Source: a virus
IMG/VR virus record: IMGVR_UViG_3300044617_001891
Location: 1-27,072 of that record
Direction: 5' to 3' (one strand)
DNA length: 27,072 nt
In this document: positions 19,791 through 26,619 of the stretch, one piece after another
Layout: every line of letters starts with the position of its first letter
Position numbering within the stretch: the first letter of the stretch is position 1
The notes under the pieces: generated by a model
The model's database searches: none
What the model was told of the DNA's origin: nothing
What the model saw: only the letters and a program-made list of their open reading frames with translations
Made by a program: the position numbers and the translations under genes

Positions 19791-20024
19791 TCAGAAAGCA
19801 GGACGGTCAGGAAGGAAGTCAGGCTCTTCTTCAGCCTCGTGAACAATTTCTTTGAGCTGGTCAATAATACAGCGAATGGCATACGCTGCACCAGGCCCCA
19901 CATTGTCTAATGCTTCGTCCATTGTTCTAATTTCATCATGCACGTCTTGAATAGTTTCAAAAGTCTTGAGGGCGTAAGGCACGCCCCATTCATCATCAAC
20001 AATGAGAGAATAAGGCATTGTCAT
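19791..20024 (-). CDS. Hypothetical protein, ordinary-composition homologue of the 15852-16073 gene
   Basis: 77 residues, MTMPYSLIVDDEWGVPYALK onward, then a helical half with YAIRCIIDQLKEIVHEAEEEP. Aligns gap-free with the product of 15852-16073 (see there). Here Lys, Ile, Val, Asp and Trp are used normally. The conserved DE(W/Y)GV turn and the C-I-QL-E helix look structural. Function unknown. First gene of a three-gene unit. Confidence 0.7.
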   Translation of the reverse strand: MTMPYSLIVDDEWGVPYALKTFETIQDVHDEIRTMDEALDNVGPGAAYAIRCIIDQLKEIVHEAEEEPDFLPDRPAF

Positions 20025-20040
20025 TTAAAGAGAGGGGAGA

Positions 20041-20058
20041 GGGCTGCGGGGGCAGCCC
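20041..20058. terminator. GC hairpin between gene units
   Basis: GGGCTGC-GGGG-GCAGCCC, seven pairs; no T run on the minus strand, so a weak terminator or processing stem. The sequence 20062-20154 shows no gene. Confidence 0.5.
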
Positions 20059-20154
20059 TTGACTGAGCTAGGCCAAGCTTCACGAGGCGAGGCTTTAACG
20101 ACACTCAGTTGCCGGTAACGCTCCAATGAAGAAAAATTGGGCGAAGCGATACTA

Positions 20155-20412
20155 TCACATTTGATCGCAGATGCCCATCAGTACTTCACCAACGTATTTC
20201 CTTGCTGCTTCAATGTGGCCAAAGGCTTCAGAGCGTTCATCACGAGCTTGATAGTAAGCATCAGGACCTTGCGGATAGAAATCTCGCCCGTTACACGTTG
20301 TAGAAGCAAAAGCTTCTAGGGCTTTGGTAAGGGCATCGTAGGCAGCAGCGTATTCATCACGGAGCGTGGTCTTGCCAGTGCCGTTGAGATGGAGAGTGGG
20401 AACAGTTGCCAT
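20155..20412 (-). CDS. Hypothetical protein
   Basis: 85 residues from ATG 20410-20412; a longer frame reaching 20580 runs back into the upstream gene and is rejected. MATVPTLHLNGTGKTTLRDE, then a helical part (YDALTKALEAFAST) and a Tyr-rich QGPDAYYQARDERSEAFGHIEAARKYV. No family recognised, although the region around YYQARDERS resembles small phage helical proteins. Confidence 0.6.
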   Translation of the reverse strand: MATVPTLHLNGTGKTTLRDEYAAAYDALTKALEAFASTTCNGRDFYPQGPDAYYQARDERSEAFGHIEAARKYVGEVLMGICDQM

Positions 20413-20449
20413 TAGGGAGGTTGCGGAGGGTGAGGAGGATAAGGAGGGC

Positions 20450-20671
20450 TCAGCCGTGGATGATGCTGTTGAAATATTGTTCGGCCTCCCATTTCTGATC
20501 AAAAAGGCCGTAGCTGGTGTCGTGAAGCTGGAATTCAGTGATGCGTTCCCAGCCATAAGCTTCCCACTTCGTGGAACCATCTGCGCAGAGGAAAGGGCGA
20601 ATGCCGTAGCCGCTGTGCTGTGCCTGACGGTCAGCTTCGAGACGGGCCTCGTAGGAAGGATAGTGCTTCAT
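20450..20671 (-). CDS. Hypothetical protein
   Basis: 73 residues from ATG 20669-20671 (MKHYPSYEARLEADRQAQHS). Contains ADGSTKWEAYGWERITEF and ends WEAEQYFNSIIHG. Small globular alpha/beta protein; no family recognised. Intergenic regions on each side are short. Confidence 0.6.
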   Translation of the reverse strand: MKHYPSYEARLEADRQAQHSGYGIRPFLCADGSTKWEAYGWERITEFQLHDTSYGLFDQKWEAEQYFNSIIHG

Positions 20672-20751
20672 TGATTCGGAGGGGCATCGCTGCCTGAACT
20701 GAGAGAACAATACAGCAGAAAGGCCCTGTTTCCATGGCCTGTCACAAAACT

Positions 20752-20961
20752 TTACGAAGCGTGGAGGCTTTCAATGCGGAAGGGGCCGAGGCGGCCTATT
20801 CTTAATGCTTTTTCCTTAACAAATTGCTGGCTGTTAGTTTTAGTGTTTTTGATTTTGTATAAACCAGTTTCAGGAATAGCTTTGACAATAATATACTCCC
20901 CCCTCCATTGTTTAAAGCCAACGTCATACAAATCAACAATAGTACCAACGGAGAATTTCAT
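20752..20961 (-). CDS. Hypothetical SH3-like small protein
   Basis: 69 residues, MKFSVGTIVDLYDVGFKQW onward, with YIIVKAIPETGLYKIKN. The beta-rich pattern (GTIVDLYD..W.GEYIIVKA....YKIKN) suggests an SH3-like barrel. Starts by ATGA overlap after the HicA-like gene, so they share translation. Confidence 0.62.
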   Translation of the reverse strand: MKFSVGTIVDLYDVGFKQWRGEYIIVKAIPETGLYKIKNTKTNSQQFVKEKALRIGRLGPFRIESLHAS

Positions 20962-21149
20962 GAGGACAACAGGCGCTTAATGTCACGCTCTACATTCTTC
21001 AATGCCCGCCAATCAGTGCAGCTTGTGCTGCAAACGAGAGTCTTGCCAGAAGAATGCTTAAACACGTAGTGCTTGTTCTTTCTATGAAGAACAAAGCCGT
21101 GTTGTTTAACAAGCTCAAACAATGCGCGTCTATTGTCCTTTAATGCCAT
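20958..21149 (-). CDS. HicA-like protein
   Basis: 63 residues: LVKQHGFVLHRKNKHYVFKHSSG, then KTLVCSTSCTDWRALKN and a terminal helix. The helix - GF.l.R....H.vf.h..g..l - helix arrangement is that of HicA/YcfA double-stranded-RNA-binding-fold proteins, in which the His is catalytic for mRNA cleavage. No HicB antitoxin is seen next to it; the ATGA-coupled neighbour is SH3-like. It may be an orphan toxin-like protein or have another RNA-linked role. Confidence 0.6.
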   Translation of the reverse strand: MALKDNRRALFELVKQHGFVLHRKNKHYVFKHSSGKTLVCSTSCTDWRALKNVERDIKRLLSS

Positions 21150-21388
21150 TACAAGAAGCGCCAGATATCGTCTTGCATACTGTCAGCAAGCGTTAGGAAG
21201 AAAGCTTTTGTGCGCTTATTTGGTTGACTTGCTGGGGCATGCTGAGGGGCTTTATGAACAAGGGCCAGAAGCTTAGAGCGAGCAGCAGAACGATCATCAC
21301 GAGAATAGCTTGATAAAGAATAGCCAGCATCTTTCACCATGCGAGAGATGGCACGCTGAGAGCGAGTTAGGAAGGGAGTGCAGGTCAT
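21149..21388 (-). CDS. Hypothetical basic protein
   Basis: 79 residues, MTCTPFLTRSQRAISRMVKD onward; basic, Ser/Ala-rich, with a helical end ADSMQDDIWRFL. No family recognised. The start of the HicA-like gene abuts its stop. Confidence 0.58.
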   Translation of the reverse strand: MTCTPFLTRSQRAISRMVKDAGYSLSSYSRDDRSAARSKLLALVHKAPQHAPASQPNKRTKAFFLTLADSMQDDIWRFL

Positions 21389-21391
21389 TGT

Positions 21392-21670
21392 TCAGAAGGT
21401 GAGGGTTTGACCGTTAGCTTTGATGCTCAACACGCGCTCACAATCAAACGAGCGCCATGCACCTTCGCCTACATTGCGAGCAATGGTGAAATCACGGCAG
21501 CGAATGATTGAAGGCTTCTTTACGGCAGTGCCTGTGCCTTTGATTTCCTTAGTGTCACGAGGATTGAAGCAAAGGCTGCGAACAGAGCCGTCTGCTTTTA
21601 CAAAGCGCACGTTCACAATGCTGCTACCAGCATTGAAGATGAAGCTTTTGATTTTGTCAGTTTTAGTCAT
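21392..21670 (-). CDS. Hypothetical beta-rich protein
   Basis: 92 residues from ATG 21668-21670. KIKSFIFNAGSSIVNVRFVK, then ADGSVRSLCFNPRD, IRCRDFTIARN, WRSFDCERVLSIKANG: repeated strands and turns of a small barrel that recalls conserved cyanophage proteins of unknown role. Three bases before the 21388 start. Confidence 0.62.
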   Translation of the reverse strand: MTKTDKIKSFIFNAGSSIVNVRFVKADGSVRSLCFNPRDTKEIKGTGTAVKKPSIIRCRDFTIARNVGEGAWRSFDCERVLSIKANGQTLTF

Positions 21671-21754
21671 TGGAGGAGCCATCGCTGGCAAAGGACTAGA
21701 GAAGGAAAGAGGCCCCCGAAGGGGCTCTCCCGCGTTCCCGAGGGAACAATAGAG

Positions 21755-21946
21755 CTACTGCACGGCGTTGTCAAGGGGATCAACCGGGAAGCCATTGGCA
21801 ATGCGGCAATAGCGTTCTGGGTGGAGCTTGAGGCATTTTGTCAAGCCCTCTTGATTTGGCATTGCCTGAGGGGCGGCTACCAGAGCAAAGGCACCAAGCC
21901 CAAAGGCGAAGGTGACAAGCATGAAAGAAGCAAGGTTCTTAGCCAT
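21755..21946 (-). CDS. Small secreted protein
   Basis: 63 residues from ATG 21944-21946. MAKNLASFMLVTFAFGLGAF then ALVAAPQA is a signal peptide with a plausible AxA-type site; the mature part of about 35 residues has two Cys (KCLKLHPERYC) that could form a disulfide. It starts four bases after the RlpA-like gene, so the two secreted products are co-expressed. Confidence 0.66.
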   Translation of the reverse strand: MAKNLASFMLVTFAFGLGAFALVAAPQAMPNQEGLTKCLKLHPERYCRIANGFPVDPLDNAVQ

Positions 21947-21950
21947 GATT

Positions 21951-22307
21951 TCAGAGGCGAGCGATACAGACGCGGGCAGTGCCTTGGCTGGGTGAAGCAA
22001 TCTTTGAGAAGCTGCCATAGGACAAATCGATCATGCGTCCCCCGTAGTATGGGCCGCGATCAAGGATGGTCACCACAGTCTGCTTTCCATTGTCACGGTT
22101 CGTTACAAGGAGGCGTGTGCCAAATGGAAGCGATGGGTGGGCAGCAATGGAGCCGTAGGCATTGAATCGAGCACCACTGGCAGTGCGTTGTCCGTCGTAA
22201 CCATCTCCAATGCCATAGTGCGAGGCGGTGCCGCATTGCCTTGCATGAGCAGGCGTTGGGAAAAGGGGAGCGAGGAGCAAGAGGGAAAGAAGAAATCGTG
22301 AAAGCAT
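21951..22307 (-). CDS. RlpA-like double-psi beta-barrel protein, secreted
   Basis: 118 residues. MLSRFLLSLLLLAPLFPTPA is a signal peptide ending AHA. The mature domain shows ASHYGIGDGYDGQRTASGARFN, LPFGTRLLVTNRDNGK and ILDRGPYYGGRMIDLSYGSF, the diagnostic motifs of the RlpA double-psi beta-barrel, with the conserved Asp of the DRGP loop present. Bacterial RlpA proteins act on septal peptidoglycan, some as lytic transglycosylases. In a phage it could aid lysis or remodel host wall. It is a minimal RlpA without the SPOR domain. Confidence 0.83.
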   Translation of the reverse strand: MLSRFLLSLLLLAPLFPTPAHARQCGTASHYGIGDGYDGQRTASGARFNAYGSIAAHPSLPFGTRLLVTNRDNGKQTVVTILDRGPYYGGRMIDLSYGSFSKIASPSQGTARVCIARL

Positions 22308-22369
22308 CAAGCTGGTGAAAAGAACTAGAGAGGCCCATCGCCATCGCTGGCGACAGTCTTACCATTGTG

Positions 22370-22602
22370 CCATGTCTGTCAAGGGGCTTGCTGGATGCTA
22401 TGCTTATGGAGCAGTCGGTTCTAGAGGCTTAATTGCTTCTCCTGTCGCAAGGCGGGCCGTGAGGGTGGACACTTGACGGAAGTGTGGGCAATGCTGTATG
22501 GCTTTGCCAGGGAGCTAGTCATTCTCCTGAGAGGCACATTTCCCTTCTAGGCGAGGAGATTTCCCCTAGTTGTTGTTGGGTATCGGAGGCTGCGCAGAGA
22601 GA
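22370..22602 (+). ncRNA. Non-coding stretch ending in a terminator, possible small RNA
   Basis: About 300 bases without a gene between the RlpA-like gene and the plus-strand peptide gene. Shows a CACTT-GACGG-AAGTG stem near 22470 and other short complementary segments. A strong plus-strand terminator at 22603-22625 with nothing coding before it suggests a plus-strand transcript. Confidence 0.38.
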
Positions 22603-22625
22603 GGGGGCTTCGGCCCCCTTTCTTT
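22603..22625 (+). terminator. Rho-independent terminator with TTCG loop
   Basis: GGGGGC-TTCG-GCCCCC followed by TTTCTTT. The UUCG tetraloop makes a very stable stem. Confidence 0.85.
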
Positions 22626-22678
22626 GTGCCTATACATAGTTGGCCGACAGTAGGCTATAGAAGGCCAGCCGATTCTTT

Positions 22679-22831
22679 ATGGAAAGGAAATTGTCTGTTG
22701 AGCAAGAGCGTGAACGTCTTGCACGATGGTTGAGAAATGGTGAGCAATATGATGATTGGGAATATGGAACAGAGCCTATTCCCGGAGACCATAGCTGGGC
22801 AAAAGAAAAGGCCCCATCAGGGACCTTTTAG
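22679..22831 (+). CDS. Small charged protein on the plus strand
   Basis: 50 residues, MERKLSVEQERERLARWLRN onward, then DDWEYGTEPIPGDHSW. A basic helix followed by an acidic, Trp-containing tail. The only plus-strand gene in the right third. The last codons run into the terminator at 22806-22829. TATACAT near 22631 and CTATAG near 22654 could be promoter elements. Confidence 0.58.
   Translation: MERKLSVEQERERLARWLRNGEQYDDWEYGTEPIPGDHSWAKEKAPSGTF
22806..22829. terminator. Bidirectional terminator between convergent genes
   Basis: AAAAGG..CCC paired with GGG..CCTTTT, giving T runs on both strands; it serves the plus-strand peptide gene and the minus-strand gene ending at 22845. Confidence 0.75.
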
Positions 22832-22844
22832 ATAGAGATAGTGA

Positions 22845-23141
22845 CTACTGGGCTTCAAGCTCAGTAGTGATGACGAAATCATATTCCTCGTCAATGGCTT
22901 CAAGCTCGGTAGCAATTGCGAAAATTGCCTCACGGATCGCATCGTTTCTTGCTTCCATGCCGTGATCCCAGTCACGATTGCCCGTGTACACAAAGTAAAC
23001 CCCAGGAGCAACTTGATCCGCAGCAGCACGAAGAACGGCAGCAGCACAGCGATAATCTTTTTCAAACGGACCATCGAGCCAGCCACAGTTATTCATATAG
23101 GCATCCAAAACTGCTTCTGCGGCGAGTGAAAGTTTAGTCAT
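22845..23141 (-). CDS. Hypothetical protein
   Basis: 98 residues from ATG 23139-23141, MTKLSLAAEAVLDAYMNNCG onward, with CAAAVLRAAADQVAP and an acidic end. The helical AAAVLRAAADQV core is a recurring sequence in Synechococcus-type small proteins. Overlaps the previous gene by eight bases. Confidence 0.66.
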   Translation of the reverse strand: MTKLSLAAEAVLDAYMNNCGWLDGPFEKDYRCAAAVLRAAADQVAPGVYFVYTGNRDWDHGMEARNDAIREAIFAIATELEAIDEEYDFVITTELEAQ

Positions 23142-23316
23142 TGAGCAGTCCTCCATCAACGAGACCGTCGCACCATTCTTTGAATGGTGCTTCAATCTGA
23201 GCCATGGCTTTGTTGTCGATAGTTTCAGGCTTGCGGATCATGCTGAGTGCCAAGCCCAAAGCATCGCCAAGGCGATTCTCCAGCGTGTCCAGTGGCACAA
23301 ACTTGTAGTCAGTCAT
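23134..23316 (-). CDS. Hypothetical MTDYK-type small protein
   Basis: 60 residues, MTDYKFVPLDTLENRLGDAL onward. The MTDYK start is shared with the next upstream gene, suggesting a duplicated or recombined 5' end. Overlaps its neighbours by four and eight bases. Confidence 0.66.
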   Translation of the reverse strand: MTDYKFVPLDTLENRLGDALGLALSMIRKPETIDNKAMAQIEAPFKEWCDGLVDGGLLND

Positions 23317-23792
23317 AGATTTGCCTCCTGCTCCAGCCAGCGAGCGGCTGTATAACCGACTTCGTTCTCACGCATCCACATTGCCACCTCACGGATCGCG
23401 GCACGGGCCATAGAGCCTTGATCCTTGATGCTCTCCATTAAAGCATCTTCAACTCGCTCCACCAATCGATAATTAACAATTTGGTTTGAATCAGGAGTTG
23501 ACTTTAAATTGAGTCCTAACTGGTCTTTGACTTGTTTCGCTTGATCAGGTGTCAACTTCAGCGGTTCGCTGATTTGATGGACCTTTGAGGCTTGGCGTTC
23601 AGCGGCTTCCAACGACTCGATCCGACTTATCAAAGCCGAAATGCTGGCGCTGGTTTCGACGATGTGTTTGTGAGCTGCAGCCTCCAGTGTTTCGACCCTG
23701 GCGCGGAGTTCGAGGATGCAGGACTCACCGGCAACGGTGGCGAATTTCTGCACATTTGCCCACTGTGCGGGGGTTGCTTTGTAGTCAGTCAT
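23313..23792 (-). CDS. Hypothetical protein of the MTDYKATPxQW family
   Basis: 159 residues. MTDYKATPAQWANVQKFATV is followed by SCILELRARVETLEAA, a coiled-coil segment that I associate with a large family in marine Synechococcus and cyanophages. The C-terminal part (AAIREVAMWMRENEVGYTAARWLEQE) also fits it. Function unknown. Start overlaps the upstream reading frame. Confidence 0.72.
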   Translation of the reverse strand: MTDYKATPAQWANVQKFATVAGESCILELRARVETLEAAAHKHIVETSASISALISRIESLEAAERQASKVHQISEPLKLTPDQAKQVKDQLGLNLKSTPDSNQIVNYRLVERVEDALMESIKDQGSMARAAIREVAMWMRENEVGYTAARWLEQEANL

Positions 23793-23995
23793 CGAGTTGT
23801 TCCAGTGCGCGGCGGATGGTGTCCCAGTCCTTGGGTGACGGCCGCCATCCGTTCCCAGTAAAGAGCCTTCAGCTCCTCATCCGTCGGTGTGGAACAGCCT
23901 ACGAGTACCCACTGCTTCCCATCCCACAGCTCAACAGGAGAGTTCTGAGGCTCGCCCTGCCACTTGAGCTCACCCACATGCGGTTCGTCAGTCAT
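23789..23995 (-). pseudogene. Hypothetical protein with an apparent frameshift near its 3' end
   Basis: Reads MTDEPHVGELKWQGEPQNS, then LWDGKQWVLVGCSTPTDEEL and YWERM, then degenerates to GLGHHPPRTGTTR. In the next frame the same DNA (23785 to about 23850) reads GNGWRPSPKDWDTIRRALEQ then LDD and a stop, a far more protein-like ending. A single-base indel around 23845-23870 would join them. Either a real frameshift, a sequencing error or recoding. Confidence 0.55.
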
Positions 23996-24030
23996 CAAGT
24001 TGCCTCAAAGTGAAATAGCTGAAAATTGAG

Positions 24031-24231
24031 TTAAACATGACGCCTATTTGTAAGTGGCTTAAGTGCCTCGATAGCGGCTCGGAGATGATTGGATGCTGTG
24101 TACACGTTGTCCACATCCCATCCCTTCACGGAGTCAGAGTAAAAAGACGGCAGATTTTCGTAGACAAGACGTAACTCAGTGATGAGTGTGTTCAGTTCGC
24201 TCTTGGCGTTCGCCCAGTTCATGTCAGTCAT
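24031..24231 (-). CDS. Hypothetical small helical protein
   Basis: 66 residues from ATG 24229-24231, MTDMNWANAKSELNTLITEL onward, then YTASNHLRAAIEALKPL. Two helices, no known family. Overlaps the upstream gene by eight bases. Confidence 0.64.
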   Translation of the reverse strand: MTDMNWANAKSELNTLITELRLVYENLPSFYSDSVKGWDVDNVYTASNHLRAAIEALKPLTNRRHV

Positions 24232-24556
24232 CGGGCAGGGCCTCCAGTGCGCGGAGAAGAATGTTGTAGTGGGCTGCGTCCAGTTCAGCGTCATCTAGAA
24301 CTGCGATGGCCTGTTCCTTAAAGCTCGGCGGCTTGGGGCGGCGGTCAGCGCGGATTTCATCAACAAGTTCTGGATCGGCTTTGAGCCACTCACAGCACGC
24401 CTCCAGCTCTTGGTCTGCGCCCCATTGGGCGACAGCTATAAGAACGCGTTGATCAAACGGGCTAATCACAGAAACTGGGGCGCCGTACAGCTCTTCCAGC
24501 CACTGCTGCACCAGCTCCGGCGGTGGGGTGATGGGGAAGGAATGATTCTCAGTCAT
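24224..24556 (-). CDS. Conserved picocyanobacterial/cyanophage protein (ITPPPELVQQWL family)
   Basis: 110 residues from ATG 24554-24556. ITPPPELVQQWLEELYG, then QWGADQELEACCEWL, then RRPKPPSFKEQAIAVLDD: all three are signature stretches of a small protein family abundant in marine Synechococcus and their phages, function unknown. It links this phage to that host range. Overlaps both neighbours by eight bases. Confidence 0.78.
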   Translation of the reverse strand: MTENHSFPITPPPELVQQWLEELYGAPVSVISPFDQRVLIAVAQWGADQELEACCEWLKADPELVDEIRADRRPKPPSFKEQAIAVLDDAELDAAHYNILLRALEALPDD

Positions 24557-24770
24557 TTTCAATGCCGATAGCTTGTTTGTTGGCGTAGTCACTGTGCAAA
24601 TACTGCCAGCGAAGAAGCGATGGAATGGAAGCTGGTTCAACGCCCATGTCTTCCAGCAGAAGTTCAAACCATTCTGCCATTGTGTCAATCACTTCCACCA
24701 CCTGCTGATCATCGGCCCTCTTGTTAAGAGCCTCTCCCAGCATTTCCTGAAGCTTGGTAAATTTGCTCAT
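24549..24770 (-). CDS. Hypothetical protein
   Basis: 73 residues, MSKFTKLQEMLGEALNKRAD onward, with a long helix ending EWFELLLEDMG. Helical; no family recognised. It starts two bases after the stop of the 24773-24946 gene. Confidence 0.65.
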   Translation of the reverse strand: MSKFTKLQEMLGEALNKRADDQQVVEVIDTMAEWFELLLEDMGVEPASIPSLLRWQYLHSDYANKQAIGIEND

Positions 24771-24772
24771 GA

Positions 24773-24946
24773 TTAAATGCCAGTGGCAGCACGGTAAAGC
24801 TTAAGGCACATATCCTCATGCTTTTGTTTCCATAGCTCTAAACGACCCTCCAGTTGCTGGAGAGAAAGCTGTCTGTTTAAGCGTTGAGGGCGCTCCCAAT
24901 CAAGATCGGGATCGTTGTCATAATCACCATCAGTAAAGAAGGCCAT
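24773..24946 (-). CDS. Small hypothetical protein
   Basis: 57 residues, MAFFTDGDYDNDPDLDWERP onward, then a helical QLSLQQLEGRLELWKQKHED and CLKLYRAATGI. Acidic head and helical tail. Exactly fills the gap between its neighbours (two bases either side), which supports it strongly. Confidence 0.68.
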   Translation of the reverse strand: MAFFTDGDYDNDPDLDWERPQRLNRQLSLQQLEGRLELWKQKHEDMCLKLYRAATGI

Positions 24947-24948
24947 GC

Positions 24949-25284
24949 TCACAAAGCTCCTTCTTTGATGGCACGTGCATAAGAAAGCAAATATTCTTCC
25001 AGATCTGCGCCAGTAGGAGCTTCTTCGACAAGGGCTTCATGGTCTTTCTTGTGGTGCTGCAGGGCTGCTTCAAATACGCGGCGAATGGCATCAAGAGCAA
25101 ATTGTTGCACAGCATTAGGTTCTTCATCAGAAGCCTTTTCTAATGTGCAAATAAATTCTTGTAGTTCTTGAAGGCTGATATTGACATTGACCATGGGAGA
25201 GCCGAGGCTCATCACAAGATTGTTGCCATGAAAGGCGCTAATACCGCCTTCTTCGCCTAACCAATGATAGAACCTTGTAGTCAT
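24949..25284 (-). CDS. Hypothetical protein
   Basis: 111 residues from ATG 25282-25284, MTTRFYHWLGEEGGISAFHG onward, then helical (LQELQEFICTLEKAS, AIRRVFEAALQHHK). A longer frame up to 25371 would cross the hairpin at 25300 and is rejected. No family recognised. Confidence 0.66.
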   Translation of the reverse strand: MTTRFYHWLGEEGGISAFHGNNLVMSLGSPMVNVNISLQELQEFICTLEKASDEEPNAVQQFALDAIRRVFEAALQHHKKDHEALVEEAPTGADLEEYLLSYARAIKEGAL

Positions 25285-25299
25285 TGCTTTAAAGAGAAA

Positions 25300-25327
25300 G
25301 GGCATGCAAGCTCTCGCCCGCATGCCC
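25300..25327. terminator. Intergenic hairpin
   Basis: GGGCATGC paired with GCATGCCC (8 bp, 12-base loop) between 25284 and 25356; on the minus strand it is followed by TTTCTCTTT, so it may terminate the upstream gene. Confidence 0.55.
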
Positions 25328-25355
25328 AGTAGTATGCCGCCTTCAGCAGGACAGG

Positions 25356-25796
25356 TCAAGCGTTGTAACAATTCTTAACAGAGCCTGCCTTCTCCCTCAG
25401 TTCAAGCGTGGTGCGATACGCAGCCTTATGGCTTGGCAATGGCCTGTCCCGCCATTTGGTGGCAATGCAGTGGCAAGCGCCCATAGGCTCTAGCACGACA
25501 TGCCTATTAGTCCTGTCAAGCAGAATTTGCAGGGCCTGGCGCTTCCGCTTGGAAAGATTAGGCTCAGGCTCTTCAATGCCCACCCTTGCATAGTCTGCCA
25601 GCTCAGACAGATCGTCCAGCAAGTTGGTCGTTATTACGAAATGACGACCGCGATGCTGTGCTTTAGACCATGCAGGATGCACGTTTTCTGCTGCTAGAGC
25701 CTTGGCATCTTCCTGAAGCTCAGGAGGAAGCACAATGTGAACTGTGGGGGCCAGTGGTGTGCCTTCAACAATGAAGGAAGGCTGATGCGTGTCCAT
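25356..25796 (-). CDS. Hypothetical protein
   Basis: 146 residues. VHIVLPPELQEDAKALAAEN, then HRGRHFVITTNLLDDLSELADYA, then NRHVVLEPMGACHCIATKW. Alternating helix and strand; no family recognised. ATG 25794-25796. Confidence 0.66.
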   Translation of the reverse strand: MDTHQPSFIVEGTPLAPTVHIVLPPELQEDAKALAAENVHPAWSKAQHRGRHFVITTNLLDDLSELADYARVGIEEPEPNLSKRKRQALQILLDRTNRHVVLEPMGACHCIATKWRDRPLPSHKAAYRTTLELREKAGSVKNCYNA

Positions 25797-25802
25797 GAAA
25801 AA

Positions 25803-25970
25803 TCAATGGAAAAGGAATTCACGGCTTTTGAAGATAACCAATGTATTGCCCCATATGCGACGAGGGAGCAATGCTTGAGCACCTAGGCTATTTTGCCAAC
25901 TAATAGAAAGCGGGCCGAACCACATTGTTCCCCAGTCACTTGTGCAAATTAGACCAATGAAATCATTCAT
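25803..25970 (-). CDS. Small hypothetical protein
   Basis: 55 residues, MNDFIGLICTSDWGTMWFGP onward, then LLPRRIWGNTLVIFKSREF. Aromatic and hydrophobic, probably a small beta protein. ATGA overlap with the upstream gene and a six-base gap to the next. Missed by a 60-codon cut-off. Confidence 0.64.
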   Translation of the reverse strand: MNDFIGLICTSDWGTMWFGPLSISWQNSLGAQALLPRRIWGNTLVIFKSREFLFH

Positions 25971-26143
25971 TGCAATTCCTCGGGAAGGTCTTCAGGAAGA
26001 GGCTTGATTTCTTCAATCAAAGCAATTTTAATATCGGGGCGCATTGCAAGCATAAAATGTTCAGCTTGTTTAGGAGACATTGCGCCCAAAGCAATAGTTT
26101 TACCTTCGGAAGTAGTTATCTTCCAAGTGCGACATGGAGTCAT
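25967..26143 (-). CDS. Small hypothetical protein
   Basis: 58 residues from ATG 26141-26143, MTPCRTWKITTSEGKTIALG onward, then SPKQAEHFMLAMRPD and an acidic Pro/Glu-rich end. ATGA overlaps on both sides place it firmly in the translated chain. Confidence 0.65.
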   Translation of the reverse strand: MTPCRTWKITTSEGKTIALGAMSPKQAEHFMLAMRPDIKIALIEEIKPLPEDLPEELQ

Positions 26144-26574
26144 AAGCAATCTTCCTCGATGTGTTCAAGAATGGCTTGAGAGAGTTCCTCTTCCAGCATA
26201 ATTTTCCAATCTTGATCACCGCCGAGACTTCCCACTTCACAAACAAGATGAAGACTGTCTGAAATGCGAGTGGCGTCCATCATGCAAGCCACTGCTTCTG
26301 GCATCTGACCAGTGGCAAACAAGTCTTCTGCTGCTTCCGTATGGGCTTCAAACCATTTACCAAGAGCAAACAGCGCCACTTGCCTGTAAACCTCGTCGCC
26401 GTAGCTCTCTAGGAGCTTCTCGATGCTCTGGTGGAGCTGAGGCGGAATGCCTACAGTGCCATGGTCAGCAAGGTGGGGAGCAATGGAAGCGGAGATAGCA
26501 TCACGCTTGTTTTGCTTGGCTGCAGCAGCCTCTCGCAGGAAAGCTTCGGCAGTAGAGAAGGTGAAATCAGACAA
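26140..26574 (-). CDS. Hypothetical helical protein
   Basis: 144 residues, MSDFTFSTAEAFLREAAAAK onward, mostly helical (LHQSIEKLLESYGDEVYRQ, ALGKWFEAHTEAAEDLF) with an acidic end. No family recognised. First gene of an ATGA-linked trio. Confidence 0.66.
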   Translation of the reverse strand: MSDFTFSTAEAFLREAAAAKQNKRDAISASIAPHLADHGTVGIPPQLHQSIEKLLESYGDEVYRQVALFALGKWFEAHTEAAEDLFATGQMPEAVACMMDATRISDSLHLVCEVGSLGGDQDWKIMLEEELSQAILEHIEEDCL

Positions 26575-26619
26575 GAGAGGAAGGCAACAATGACAGTGTG
26601 CCCACGCTAGCGGCGCTTG

